Positions 33,413 to 46,524 of a stretch of DNA of 64,000 nucleotides are shown one piece after another. A model generated the notes under the pieces. That model made no database searches. It saw nothing but the letters and a program-made list of their open reading frames with translations, and was not told the origin of the DNA. The stretch is from Paratinospora sagittata (Eukaryota > Streptophyta > Magnoliopsida > Ranunculales > Menispermaceae). Positions within the stretch are counted from its first letter, which is position 1; each line of letters opens with the position of its first letter. The position numbers and the translations under genes are program-made. The DNA lies in the NCBI GenBank assembly GCA_035771175.1, contig CM069611.1, positions 16,048,866-16,112,865 of the forward strand, read 5' to 3'.

Positions 33413-35760
33413 CAATTCTGAATGCAGTTTTCGGTATATCCTCTTCACGAATCCTCAATTGATGGTACCCTGATTGAAGATCAATCTTGGAAAAGAACTT
33501 TGCTCCATTTAGTTGATCAAACAAATCATCAATACGTGGTAGAGGATACTTATTCTTTATGTTCTCCTTGTTTAATTGACGATAATCTATACATAGACGT
33601 AGACTACCATCCTTCTTTTTCACAAACAAGACGGGTGCTCCCCATGGTGACACACTGGGTGAAATAAATCCTTTTTGCATCAACTCATTAAGTGGCACTT
33701 TGAGTTCTTGCAACTCTTTTGGCGCCATTCTATATGGAGGAATAGAAATAGGCCTTGTGCTAGGTATTAGTTCAATAATGAAGTCTATATCCCACTTAGG
33801 TGGTAATCCTGGTAGATCATCAGGAAATACATCCGGATACTCACACACAATGGGGATCTCAAACAACTGAATACCTTTATCCTTTTTGCCCTCTGGCTTA
33901 ATACTAGCCAAAATCTCCATTTCTTTATTTGTAACCAATCTACCTTTAGTAGGTGGTTTAAATGCAACTGTACCTCTGTACCCAAATGATGACTGCCCAG
34001 GTATTTGGAATACTACCCTTTTGGAAAAACAATCCACTAGGGCATGATATGCAGCTAACCAATCCATACCTAAGTGATAGATGCATATTTAGACATTTTT
34101 TAGGAGTATTTTATAAGAGTTTCTAGAATAATTTATGCATTAATTGAGTGTGTTTATGTTAGTTTTGCTTCATTTGTTAGTTTAGGAATAAATTGGTTTT
34201 TATGCATTATTTTGGTTTGTTAATTTACATGTTGGATCAATTTATGTTTTGAGTGTTTTAATTACTTGTTTTGTTTTGTTTTGTATGTATTTAGATGTAT
34301 GGAAGTGAGAATGAATGATGGACACAACATATGAGAAGCCTAGATGATAAGTCATGAAGAACTCAAGTCAAAAAGTGGAAGAAAATTGGCTCCACAACAC
34401 ACTGCGCACAAACAATGCTCTGGGGGCTGCGACACTAGGGTGATCAGGAAAAGAAGGCTTTGGGCGCCGCGGTGCTCATCGTGGCACCCAGAGGAAAATT
34501 AATGCAGTGCCGCGGCGCTCATCGCGGTGTTGGGAGATGCCAATCGGAGTGCCTCGACGCTAGGGTTTCTGGAAGTTGCGTTGTGGCAACTTATTGGACG
34601 ATTTTTGAGGAATTTCTAATTTAGATTTTGGACAAAAGGGGGCCTATATTATATCAAACTTGAGGGTTTTTCAAGGGGAACACATTGGAATAGAGAGGAG
34701 AATAAGTACACTTGGAGAATTGCATTGAAGATCACCCACACATTCCATATCGACTCTAGTTTTGTCTTTTCTTATTTTGATTCATGTTTGCACCACTGTT
34801 TATTGTTTTTATGACTTTCGTTATGAACTAACCCTCTTTTTAGAGGTGTAGATTGATCCAAACTCGAGACTATGTATTAGCTTTTATTATTTAATTATTA
34901 TTAATGAATTCTTATAGTTTATTTATACTTTTATGTGTATAAAGCTTTCGATCCCCTGATCAAGGATTGACTGATCCTAGATTTGAGGTAGATGCTTTAA
35001 AAGAAGGTACCTTGAGTTGGAATTTGGAGAGTATAGATCTTAATGAATTATCGTTGCTTTTGGTTTTCATCAAAAGAGTTAAATCAATACAACGATAATA
35101 TGCTCTGGTTTTGCTTCAAAAGAGAGAATTAGAAACGTTAGGAATTTCGACTTATAAGCTAGAGAATTGATTTAATAATAATACATATATCAAGACATAG
35201 TTGAGAGTGAGGTGACATCGAACCTCTAGTTTCATCTCCAATTTATTTCTTATCTGATTTACATTGTGTTATTAGTTAATAATTAATTAGTTTAATTTCT
35301 ATCTTAATCATTCAATCACTCGATTTCAACTGTCTAGATAAAATTAGGGCTAAAACGTGATAGCTAGTGTAGTAAATATCCCTGAGGACGATACCCGATT
35401 TCTCATCGGAATATATTATAAATTGGGAACCGTTCACTTGCGATTTGCACGCAACACTAGGATTGCATCAAATTCTAGTAATTCTAATCTCCTGAGATTA
35501 ACAATCATTTAATGTCCCTCATATTTCACTATGCAGTTCTGACAGACCATGTTAGGGTAGATTCTCTCCCCTGCCGCTGTACTCAAAATCAATGGTGTAC
35601 TACTAGCTCTAACAGGAGTCAAATGCAGTCTATCTACCATACTACCAAATATAAAGGACAAGGTAGATCCAACATCAATCAGAATATACATTAAAGTATC
35701 TGAAATACTGATCATACCTTTTATCAATGTCTTACGCGCCTCTGGATCTGGTTCTATCAC
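33413..35760 (-). pseudogene. gypsy-B protease-RT fragment, split by a solo LTR
   Basis: The protease part 35760-35462 has ILIDVGSTLSFI, where the family active site DSG/DTG reads DVG. The frame has a TAA near 35508, then continues to the conserved ILGMDWL, which is split by the insertion at 34075-35456: the codons for DAIL lie at 35457-35473 and [14 protein letters not shown] begins just below 34070. RT from about 33760 has [24 protein letters not shown] and [12 protein letters not shown] and stops after KTAFR, before the YVDD box, at the LINE tail. Non-functional. Confidence 0.88.
34075..35456 (+). repeat. Solo LTR of the Athila-like family in gypsy-B protease
   Basis: Begins TGATAGATGCATATTTAGAC and ends GCAACA; similar in order to the Athila LTRs at 46525 and 54970, including a GC-rich ggcgccgcgg array near 34460-34560. 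Target duplication ctaag (34070-34074) versus ctagg (35457-35461), one mismatch. Removing it restores an uninterrupted ILGMDWL motif, an independent proof of the borders. Confidence 0.88.
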
Positions 35761-35799
35761 TGCCTTTGCCTACTCTCGTGTACCAGACGGTGTCACACT

Positions 35800-38370
35800 A
35801 GAAGGAGTCGCCGAAATCTTGGGAACCGGCTGAAAAGGACATTACTTGATTCTATGGCCCTAGATGCTACACCTAAAACCTATGATCGGAGGTCGAGGAG
35901 TAGACGAATCTGTCTGGGACTCTGTACCAAGCATTGAAATCCAACTACCACCGGATCCCTTCAGTTGAGGCCATGGCGGCTTCACAGAAGAACTCTGACT
36001 CCAAGGTCTCCCTGCCATCTGTGTCCCTCTGCCCGCTGGTGAAGCCATGTGTGGCACTCCTAGAACTGGTGTCATTTGCGTCATTAGCGACTCACCACTA
36101 GCTGTTTTGGCCATTTTGGCCTTCTTCATCTCGGTCCCAAACTTCTTCCCCCATTTACCCCTTTTTTTCCCAGGGAACGAGAAATACTACTTTGTATATG
36201 TCGACTGCTGAGGTGGTACTGGCGGCACTGTCTGAACAACAGATCTGACTGCTTCTGCCTCTACAGTCTCAAAGTCCATCGCCTGTTGTAAAACAAGCTC
36301 ATAGGTTTGCGCTCCTGACAATTCCAAACCTTGCTTAATGGGATCTCTAAACCTATCTCGAAGCTGCCTCAATTTACTCTCATCAGTCTATACTAGCTCT
36401 GGCACATAAACAGATAGTCTGTTAAACTCGTGCTCATACTGAGGCACAATCATATTCCTTTTCTTCAGATTCATGAAAGCTTTTCTCTTCTTATCACACT
36501 CAGCCATGGGATAGAAGGAATCATAGAATACTTTCCTGACTTTGGCCCAAGTATTGATCTCATCATATGCTCTTTTCATGGACTTCCACCATTTCATAGC
36601 ATTATCAGTAAATTTAAACTTGGACAATCTCACTTTATATTTCTCAAGAACTTGCATATCATCAAAAATTGTCTCCATTCTTAGAAACCAATTCTCAGCA
36701 GTCTCTAATTCTAATCTACCTATAAACACGGGTGGATCTCGCCTCTTGAAGGCCTTCATCACCTCTTCATATCTTTTTTTTTCTCTTCGATGTCCCCTTT
36801 GACATCAAACACCGGGGCATCAATCTCAGCCACATGCTCTGCTGCTTGTGCACCAACACTACTAGTTCCAATTTCTGGAACTACTGGTGCCTCAGGTCTC
36901 TACCTGTCAGCCTGCAGCTTTGCAACTAATTCTATCAATTGGGCATTCTGTTCTTGTTGGGCAGCCAACATTTCTTCCAACCTTCTGATATTCTATTGAT
37001 CAGTTGTCACACCCTGCCTCGGACCCGCCTAAACCGGCAGAACACTCATGGACGGGGGGTGAATGCATTATAACAATAACCGAGTGCGCAAGAACACAAT
37101 TATGTACAAGTTTGATTTCATTAATTTCAGAATATATTTTTGTACATGAAATAGTAAAGGGAACATCCTCCCAAAATCCCCAATGAACAAACAAAGGGTT
37201 ACAAAATGTGGGCCCAAAAACCTGTACCCAGTCCACCCTAATCTCCTGAGAAAAATTGGATAACAACGGGGTGAGCTATTGCCCAGTGGATAAAATAGTT
37301 CGTGAATATAACAATTAATAAAGGAAACTTCATAATCAAATATCACATAAACACAACAAGCATCATAAACAATACAACATGTATGTATCCATGATACCGT
37401 CTCATAATGGTTCCATGATTGTACGTCGCCTGAGTTCACGTACAGATGTCCATCCCCAAGTAAAATCGGGTTCTCATTGCACGTCCCTCAGGAACGATGC
37501 CCTGGATTCACATACAAATGTCCATCCCCAGGTAAACTCGGGTTCTCATTGTACGTTCCTCTCCAGAAAAATATCAATTATAGTGAGTATTGCTTCTAAC
37601 TATTTTGTGGATCATAAACCACTTACGTACCTAGGTGGTGTTTATGTATGATGCAATTGCATGAGCAGGTCCAGTCTTTACTAACATTAGACAAGATTTG
37701 GCAGCATCTGGTGATTCTTATCAGGTTGATATCACCACGTGTAAAGTTAGGATGTTCAGTATCACTTGTACAAGCTCATAGATTTCAAATAAGACCAACC
37801 AGATCAGTTTCCAGTTTGAGAGGTGAGACACGAGGTCTACTTAAGTACTAATCGTTTAGAGCAACAAGCTGCCTCCCGTTCACTATTTAAAGTTATTGAG
37901 GACAAGACAATGTCTGGTTGAGTCAGATTGACCACTAATTCGGCATAGTAACAGTGTAATACATGAACTCCAAATATACAGGCATAAGTATGACAAGTAT
38001 GAACATTATAAGAAATAATGCAGTGTAAATGAATAATATACATAATGATAAAAGAATGTAAACTTTATTAAAATTTATAAGACACGCAAACCTATGTTTC
38101 GCTCCCTACCTACAGATAATAACTCCTTCTAGAACTGGCACCTTCCCCCGAGCAGAACCGCGTTGCATCGCGAAGAGAGTCTTGAAAAGAAAGTCTCAAA
38201 GAGAGAAGAGAAAAACTCAAAGAGAAGAAGAAAGAGAAAGAAATCAGCAAGTGATTTGGTGTGAATATCAGATGGGGGAGGGTTTCTTTTATAGAAAAAA
38301 AGGTGCCTAAACGTTCGGGCAGTGCTTTTTTTTTTGTGCAAACCTAGGGTATTACATCAGTTGGATCCAT
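35800..38370 (-). pseudogene. gypsy-B gag, split by a solo LTR near its start
   Basis: The ATG at 38370-38368 opens MDPT and is interrupted in codon 5 by the solo LTR 37005-38356. Beyond the insertion come a coiled-coil-like RRLEEMLAAQQEQNAQ, stops near 36990 and 36900, then the retrotransposon-gag core (ENWFLRMETIF, AMKWWKSMKR, FYPMAECDKKRKAF) to a stop at 36388, and a second block to 36187. A decayed CCHC knuckle lies near 35880-35840. Not functional. Confidence 0.82.
37005..38356 (-). repeat. Solo LTR, diverged relative of family T, in gypsy-B gag
   Basis: On the - strand it begins TGTAATACCCTAGG and ends CAGGGTGTGACA. Perfect target duplication tcagt at 37000-37004 and 38357-38361. Collinear with the family T LTRs, including the gagggacgtacaatgagaacc repeats (37432-37560), but clearly diverged. 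TATAAAAG near 38295 (- strand) follows a single cccgaacgtttagg unit. Confidence 0.93.
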
Positions 38371-38548
38371 AATCTTTCTTGACTATCTCTTTTCAATCTG
38401 GAAATTACAGATAAAAGAGATCATTAGTCAATTGATCATGATATATTTTTTATAATCTAACTACCCATACATATAAATATATCATAATAAGACTTTTATC
38501 TTTTTAAGGCTTTTAAACCTAACAACTTCATTACTCGACCAAAAACCC

Positions 38549-38560
38549 ACTTTAATACCA
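38549..38560 (-). other. Degenerate tRNA-iMet PBS of gypsy-B
   Basis: TGGTATTAAAGT on the - strand, four bases from the LTR end; it differs from the standard TGGTATCAGAGC at four positions, three by transition. Confidence 0.6.
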
Positions 38561-38564
38561 ATAT

Positions 38565-40743
38565 TGTCATGACTCCCCTCCGTTGGGTGATGCCATGACC
38601 GACATAGAATACCATATACGCCATACCTAGACGTATATGATACCTTGTCAGCCTCGTTCTTGAAGACAATACATCAAAATCACTAAAAATTTTCGGCAGA
38701 ACCTCCCCATAAATCTGAGATTCCAAAAACACCTAATAAACTAATCAAATCACAAATTCAAATTTACAATATAACATATGAATTAACGTTATTCATTTTC
38801 TTTCTTTCTCACAAGAGTTATATACAACTCAAGTCTCCCAAAAACATATACATGATTATACACACAAAGTATTCTTGTCATTAATACATCTCACTACCGT
38901 TTTATACATATCATAGTAGTGTTATATACATGTATACATACTTCCAAACTAAAAAGTATATATATCCAACTTCCTGAACACACAACATACTCACACAGCA
39001 ATGAGACAAGCTCAATCAGTTCTCTAGAGCCTTGCTCTTGCCCTTGAGATCTATACCTATAATAAAAAGGGAGTGGGGTGAGCAACAACAAGCTCAGTGA
39101 GTAATCTAATAATGGAATTATATATGCATCCATAGAAAACATGGCATTGAAAACATCATTATAAACTCAATATGCAATTCAAAAGTAAGTATCAATACAT
39201 GATTCAAATACATTTCTCGCCATTCTATACATATCATACAATGCATAAAGATAAAATCCTCACCATTAGGTATGTAAGTGAATCTCTATCCCTATTATGC
39301 ATTTATATGGAGAATTCATCTTATCAAACCATCCTCTCGATCATTCCGAGGTCTAGTTCACAAACTTCCCTCTTTGGAATTGATCATATACTTCTCTTAC
39401 ATCAAGGAAGTCCAAGTATATCCGATTTTCAAATCAAAAATTTAATGCATTAATTAAACAATGCAACATGACAATCATACATGCTCATACATCAAAACAG
39501 AGTTTATATATATAACAATGCCATACATAAAAACCAAATTAGAAATACTCACGAATACAAGATTTTTGTCTAATACTCACGAATACAAGATTTTTGTCTA
39601 AGTCCACAATACACACACTTAGCCAATTGTACAACATAAGCACCTTACTTACTTGCTGTCCAATTCTCAATTCAACGTCAATTCTCTACAATTCAACATT
39701 TCAATTTACTATAAATGAATTCCAGCCATAGAAACTCAATCAATTGATCACCAAATCAATCACAATTCATCAATAAACAACTTACCTATGATTTCCCAAC
39801 TCTCTAACTTTTCCAGCACAAGTACCACACTTGTGATCATCACCAAACCCATAATTTACCAATTTTGTATTCCAATCTCTGCAAATTCACATTACCAAAC
39901 ATCCAAGATCAATTTCCAATCATAAAACACATCAAAACATAGCAATTCAACATTGAAAATGAGTTCCCAAAACTCCTACCCAGAAATTCTGGAACATCAT
40001 CTTCAACCATGGAAAAATCAGTATTTTAACCATCAAATTACTCATCAAGCAATAAGGAATTGATCCCCCATGGTTTTAGCCAGTAATTCATGCAATTCCA
40101 ACTCAAAACCACCATTTTCAGGCTTCAAATCTATCCATTGAAATCATCACATGCATGTCACATATGATGAACAAGGTGAAGAAAGGAATTCAAATCTGTA
40201 AATTTTAACCCAAAACCACAAATCCATACCTTGGATTTTGATCTTCAAGTTTCTCTTCTTCTTCTTCCTCTTCCTTTGTTCTGCAACTCTCTAGCTTTCT
40301 CTGGATCAAATAAGCCAGAAAAGTTGCAAGGTGGCGTTAAAATTACATGCAACCGCCACACCGTCATTTAAAAAAAATGCAGGTCCATCGAGGGGCGCGC
40401 TTCTCGCTGCCTAGAAAAATTGGGTTTCTAGAAAAATTCGTGAGGAGAGCGCTTCTACCTTTCCAGGAGCACACTTCTCCATATCAGGAGCGCGCTTCTC
40501 TGAACTTCCAGAAAATTCTTGTTTCGGGTTTTCCACAAGAGCGCGCTCCTTGCACCCAAAATCGAAATTTAACTAAGTATTGGGCATTTTATGATACAAC
40601 TAGCGTCCTAGGGTACCAATAGCCCTAAAATACATGCATTCACACTATCCAAAGGTCATATACATACGTATATGCATACAAATACGATTGACAATATGTA
40701 TAAGTCAACGTACAAGTTTGACTCATACATATAGGGCGTTACA
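38565..40743 (-). repeat. 5' LTR of gypsy-B (2179 bp)
   Basis: On the - strand it starts TGTAACGCCCTATATG and ends GGGGAGTCATGACA next to the PBS-like site. A perfect 28-bp tandem duplication lies at about 39547-39602. A GC-rich array of gagcgcgcttctc-type units lies at 40378-40560. Outside the start, copia-B sequence resumes. Confidence 0.82.
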
Positions 40744-42645
40744 ATAACACATATACCACTAGTTGATCGTTGATCATCCAGATCACAGGCCCAGTCAACA
40801 TCAGAAAATGCTTCCAACTGAAGACGAGAAGCAGGTTTAAACTACAAACCACAATTAATTGTACCTTTTAAGTACCTGAGCACTCATTTACAAGCAGACC
40901 AGTGGGCATCAGTTGGGGCTTTCAAGAATTGGCTAAGTCTATTTACAACAAAAATAATATCCGACCTTGTATTAGCGAGATACTGTAATGTTCCTATAGT
41001 ACTTCTATAAAGTGTTTGATCAACAAATAAGTTTTCAATGTGACCAAATAGCTTGACACAATAACTAATAGGAGTAACAACATGTTTAGCATAAACCATT
41101 CTAGGTTTATGATGCAAATCAAGAGTATATTTGTGATTTGTTAGATATAAACCAGATTTATTTTGAAAGGCTTCAAACCCTAGAAAATAATCAACTTCAC
41201 CAATCGATTTGAGAGCAAACTTGGAATTAAGCTAAGTTATGACTTGCTGAATTTGATGAGAATCTGATCTAATAATAAGTAAGTCATTAACATACACCAA
41301 TAGCAATAACTACACCTGATCACCCTACTTCTTATGGAACAGTGAAACATCTTAAGCTGAATTAGAGAAACCCCATGACAACAATGTTGACTGCAAGATA
41401 GTGAACCAAGCTCTTGGAGATTGTTTTAGACCATACAAAGATTTGTTGAACTTGCATACATAGGATGGAAATTGAGTATTGACAAAACCTTCAGGCTGAA
41501 CCATATAAACCTCTTCAGTAAGCTTACCATTAAGGAAAACATTGTTGATATCTATCTGCTATGCAGACCATCCAAAACTTACAGGAAGTGTGAATATTAC
41601 TCTAATGGTAGAAACCTTTACAATTGGAGAGAAAGTGTCAAAATAGTCCAGTCAAGGTGTTTGGTGAAAGCTTTTTGCAACAAGGTGTGCCTTATACTTT
41701 TGAATGGAGCCATCAAGATTAGTCTTAACTTGATATACCCATTTACATCCTATAGGATCAATAACATCAAATGAGGGAACAAGAGTCCAAGTGTTTTTAG
41801 ATTGAAGAGCAGCAAATTCAGCTTTCATGGTTGTTCTCCAACTTGGATCTGACATGGATGTTTTGACAACTAAGGCTCCATAGTGGCAACTAAGACATGG
41901 GGTGAGGTAGTGATAAGGGCTCGAGGCTTAAAAACTCCACTTTTAGCTCTAGTTTGCATAGGATGAGTGGAAACAACTGGTGGTTGTGTAATAGATGGTT
42001 GTGTAACAGGTTGAGTAATAAAATGTGTAGCAATTTGAGTAACAGTTTGTGAAACATGTGGTATAGGGTTGGCAGGGGAGGGTAAATGTGAATGTTGAGA
42101 AGGTAAACATGAAGATGATGATGCACTTGAAGGACTTAATAATGATTGAGCTTGCTGCAATGGACTATTAGGTTGTACCATAGGAGTTAGACTTTGAAAA
42201 ATAGAGAGAGGAAAAGATGAGGAAGAAGATGGTAAAGAAGGAGAGTTATGAAACAACTAACTATGAGGGAAGTCAGATTCATTAAACTCAACATTTCAAG
42301 AAATGTAAATGTTGCTTAAAGAATGAAGGCATTTGTAACCATGATGTATTGAACTATAACCAAGAAAGACACACTTGGAAGAATGAAAATTGAATTTAGA
42401 TTTTGAATAGGATCTAAGAAGAGGGAAACAAGCACAACCAAACACTTTGAGAAAATTGAAATTAGGAAACTTGGAGAGTAATTTGGTAAATGGAGACACA
42501 AAGTTAAGCACATATGAAGGGAGTCTATTAATAAGATACACAACAGTTTGGAATGCGTATTCCCAAAACTTCAATGGCATTTTGGCATGAGCCAATAGTG
42601 TGAGTCCCATTTCAACAAGATGCCTATGTTTTCTTTCAGGCACTC

Positions 42646-43836
42646 TGTCGCACCCCGAAAATTCTCTAATTTGTAATTCCCTTTTAATTAGGAATTTGAT
42701 GGTAAATAACAACAAGAGAAATTTCCAGGTTACAAGTTTTGTATTTCCAAAAAGAAAAACCTCACTTTATTATATAACTTATTTAAAATTTTACAAGACT
42801 CGACGTTACTTTCTTACAAACGTTGTAACTTTTCACATATTTCTAGCTTAACTAACTCACACAAATGCCGAAACATTACCAACTTTATATATAATCTAAG
42901 GTTGAAATGAACGACTTATTCTAAGCATATTCACAAATGTACCTTATTTCAGAACCAAACTTCTCATTCTTTTCTCATTCCCTTTCTTTCTTACTGATTT
43001 CTCCCGCCATTAATTTCCTGGAGATATGGATGAAGGGGTGAGTTTATGCCCAGTGGGTCCCCTTGCAGGTTTCCACATTATAGGCAAGATATTAAACATA
43101 ATATTCAACAATTGAAATTATAACAACAATAATTGAGCACACATATACAACATAGTAGATTGCGAGAAATAAAAATAATGCAATTATGAATTCTAAAATA
43201 AGCAAGTTGCATTTAGCAATCCAACAAGGGCCAATTTCAAACCCAAATAAGTTGCGTCTAGCAATTCAACAAGGTCCAACTTCTAATAGAAATAAGTTGC
43301 ATTTAGTAATCCAACAAGGGCCAACTTTCAACCCAAATCTATGTGTGCATAATTACAGTATGAATATAAAAATTTAATGAAAAGACTAGAATATGACAAA
43401 CCATAGGTTTCTCCCCACCTTGAAATGAATATTACAACAACGCTCCCATAAGCGTTTTCTCAAAATATAAAAAATACAAAAAGAGAGAGAGAGAGAGAGT
43501 TTGAAAGAAATTTTGAAAATATCAATGTTATTTATTATGGGCCATTCCTAAAATGCCTTTGGAGATCTTATTTAATTATCGTCTCGGTCCTGTGTTCGGT
43601 TAAGGTCTCGAGAAAATTCTCTTAAAGAAATATCAACTATATCCTTTGTTGAGATATCTATCGAGACGATTCCTTTCAATTAATACCATCTATATCCTTT
43701 TTCGAGATATCTGTCGAGACGATTCTTTTCAATTAATACCAACTATATCCTTTTTCACTTTTATCCTCAGACTTTTCTCAAAATGTCCATTTTGTCCATT
43801 TTTGTCATTTTCTAGTTTTTAGGTGAAAATGTTACA
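42646..43836 (-). repeat. Solo LTR in copia-B integrase (1191 bp)
   Basis: Termini TG and CA with perfect target duplication cactc at 42641-42645 and 43837-43841. Orientation is inferred from the TGTAAC start and GGGGTGCGACA end on the - strand, as in other gypsy LTRs here. It contains three 45-bp tandem units (43204-43338) and a roughly 53-bp duplicated unit (about 43635-43740). Confidence 0.92.
43204..43338. repeat. Three 45-bp tandem repeats inside the solo LTR
   Basis: Units start at 43204, 43249 and 43294, each opening aagttgc and containing ccaacaagg. Confidence 0.92.
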
Positions 43837-44307
43837 CACTCCATTTTGTTGATGAGAGTATGGACAAGAATATCTAATATGAATTCCTAAGGTAGCAAAA
43901 AGTTTCTCAAAACTCTTATACTCCCCTCCCATGTCACAATGAAAGTTTTTGATCTTGGAATTAAACTGTAACTCTAGTTGGTTTTGGAAATGCAAGAATG
44001 CAGACAATGCATTAGATTTGAGTTTTAAGGGATAAAACCAAGTATAACGAGAATAAGCATCAACAAATATTATATAATAATGTGAACCACATCTAGAGAG
44101 CATGGGAGAAGGTCCCCCATAAGTCTGAATAGACTAGTTCTAATGGTGTTGTAGCAGTGATATCATCCCTTTGGAAAGGTAATTGATAAGCCTTTGCAAC
44201 TTTACAAGAATCACAAAAATCTGAGATAGGGGTTTTAGAAGTACAATAAAGATTATTCAACACTTTTTGAAGTACATTATATGAAGGATGGCCAAGTTTA
44301 GCATGCC

Positions 44308-45675
44308 TGTCACACCCCGATTATGAGCAGCAGAACATAATCGAATTGTGAACAAAAACGGACATCAACACAGATCTTCTATTCATCCTCCTTTAATAAC
44401 ATAGGGCACAAGTACAAGGGTTACATTCATATAAGTACAAAGTACGCAGGGGAAACTACAACAACACAAACACAATACACCTAGATCTACGTCGATGTCC
44501 GGATATCTACGCACCTCCTTCGCACGTAGCTCTGTTGGCTCTCGCTTTAGTATGTAAAGTCTAAGAGCCTGGAAAATATATCAACAGGGTAAACTCAACA
44601 ACTTAGTAGGCCAAGTAGATATTTCGTAGATTATGACAATTAATAAAGAGAACATCACAATCATAGATATCAGATAATCATAACAAGAACATTACAAATT
44701 ATTTAACCCAGTAAACACCCATAACATGCTTTCGCTATAAACTACGTGGTCCAATATTTTCTTGGGTTCTCATACAATGGATGTTCCTCCCCAAGGAAAT
44801 TCTCATATATAAATAGTTCTATGAACGAGGTACAACCCATTCATACATCTCCTTATGGCCAACGCAATGAAACTTACAACAAAGATGCACCCATGTCAGA
44901 CATACGTCCCTAGGTGGTTATCCTGTTTGCTGAATTCCTAGATATTAGTGTGCATACTTAAGATGGTGACCTAATAATATTCCAAGCCATATGGTATAAC
45001 AGCTGGTAATCTCCAGTACCCCTAATAGTTTCATAAGTATGGAAAAGGCTATGTGCACATCAAATATAATGAAAAGTGCATGATAACTTTATGAAAAGAC
45101 ATAATACACACAAACCTATGCCTTCATCCCCACCTTAACTCGTGTAGTGGCAACGTCCGAACGAACCTCCAGTCTCCGAGAGTGCAAGAAAGGCGAAAGG
45201 AGCGGAGAGCGGGAAGAGTGAGTGAGTTGAACTGAGGAGGGGCCACCCCTATTATAGGGTGACCCCTAGGGGTTGGCCCCCTGTGGGGGGACGCTTGTGG
45301 GGTCTGTCCCCTGTTGGGGGAGGCTCATGGGGGCCGACCCCCATGCCCCCTTTAGGAAAGGTTTATGGGGACTGTCCTCCCCTTAGGGGAGCCCCATGGG
45401 GGCCTTCCCTCATATGGGACACCCCATTTTCATGGTGACATCCTACGTTGTCTATTAGTGTACCGCCTATAGGGCACGTGCCTGGGTACTTCATTTGGCA
45501 CATGCCCATGCTTGTGAACAACCAATTTTGATATTTTTGGTCTCAATTCGAAGATCCTCTATTCAAGGTTCTCATTTCTTGTTGTGTCGAGTGTTCATGC
45601 AAGCACCGTCACATGATGTAATTTATGCTAGATAATGATGTATTATATAATTGTTTAAATTTTTGGGGTGTGACA
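44308..45675 (-). repeat. 3' LTR of gypsy family C (1368 bp)
   Basis: On the - strand it begins TGTCACACCCCAAAAATT (45675) and ends CGGGGTGTGACA (44308). A polypurine-like AAGGGTGGTAGAA lies just outside its start, so it is the 3' LTR of an element whose interior is at higher coordinates. A ggggg/ccccc-rich palindromic array fills 45255-45430, next to a TATA-like CCTATAAT (45250-45257, - strand). Confidence 0.82.
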
Positions 45676-46519
45676 TTCTACCACCCTTAAATAGAACTTC
45701 GTCCTCGAAATTCAACTCAGGTTGTCGTGGGTGGCAAAATCTTAGGTGCCCAAGTTGGCCCATTCTCAACAGTATTCTTGTGTTTGGCTTATGTTCTTCC
45801 CTTTTTGTGAAGGAAAAAGATTCCAATTGCAACGTATGAGTCATGGGGAACTCTATTGCGGTCGTTCCTCGTGCATAACTCGTTTGGCCCGTCATCTCCG
45901 AGTTAGTCATTGCCATCATCCTTGATGAGGCAAGACTTACTATGTCTCATTTAACGCTCGAAGTCAAACAATCTTGAGGCTGTCAGCCCAGTGGATCTTA
46001 GTTAACGACTTTAATCCTTATTGAGGATTTTTGTCGTGATTGCTTGTCATGAAAATGGTTTTATTAGTGAGTATAGTGGTAGTCTATCATTAGCACTCAT
46101 GATGCCATCATGTCCTAATGTTTTTCTGTACTCATAGTTAGGTAAGGTTTTTAAGCCCAACCTTCTTTTCTAAATAATTTTAAGTTAAGTGGAGATTTAA
46201 GTTCTGATTTCTATGTCATGGTGTTCTGTTTTGGTGGTTGCATGTCACTTTCCTAGCTCTTCTAGGTTGAGGGGAAGGAGTTGTGACTTTTAGTTAGGTA
46301 CTTCCTGGTTTTCGACTCGATTATGGTATTCCAATCCTAAAATCAAAACAATGTATACTGGTTTGGACCATTAAAAGAAACAACAACTTTGGTCACTGGA
46401 CTCAAAACAAGGTCTTAGTTCGAAATTCATTTGAAAAACTTTTCTCCAGTTTTGGATTGGTCCCAAGAAATTCAAATAATTTATCAGAGTACCTTTGTTC
46501 TCACTTATTAACCTACATG
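45676..46519 (-). mobile_element. Interior of gypsy family C next to its 3' LTR
   Basis: The - strand PPT at 45676-45692 is preceded by a frame ending NFEDEVLFKGGRMSHP, a motif common at the 3' end of gypsy polyproteins. Beyond about 45750 I see no pol domains, only spacer-like sequence. It continues at 56415 after the Athila insertion. Confidence 0.6.
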
Positions 46520-46524
46520 ATGCT

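Larger units (their letters stand above)
33413..40743 (-). mobile_element. Ty3/gypsy element gypsy-B, truncated in RT, carrying two solo-LTR insertions
   Basis: On the - strand: 5' LTR (40743-38565), PBS-like site, gag start (38370), solo LTR 37005-38356, rest of gag, protease, solo LTR 34075-35456, then RT up to 33417. RNase H, integrase and the 3' LTR are missing. It lies in the RNase H region of copia-B, whose sequence resumes at 40744. Confidence 0.87.
40744..44307 (-). pseudogene. Ty1/copia element copia-B, pol remnant, interrupted
   Basis: On the - strand the order is GAG-pre-integrase (HAKLGHPSYNVL, about 44300), integrase core (LVYSDLWG near 44130; FHCDMGGEYKSF near 43940), [solo LTR 42646-43836], integrase C-terminal part (RKHRHLVEMGLTLL, about 42645), a Ser/Pro/Gln-rich linker, RT start (CKWVYQVKTNLDGS, about 41730), RT C-terminal part with stops, and RNase H with VDWACDLDDQRSTSG (about 40770). 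Integrase before RT identifies Ty1/copia. It is cut at one end by gypsy-B and at the other by the family C LTR, and its catalytic RT YVDD region near 41280 is stop-ridden. Confidence 0.88.

Noticed and set aside
33422..33667. Open frame on the + strand across gypsy-B RT
   Set aside because: Antisense shadow of the RT domain clearly read on the - strand.
39172..39453. 93-codon + strand frame in the gypsy-B LTR
   Set aside because: Lies wholly within the LTR, AT-rich, no recognisable motif.
43204..43338. Three regular repeats resembling a short CRISPR array
   Set aside because: Units are contiguous tandem repeats without unique spacers, inside a plant LTR with a target duplication.
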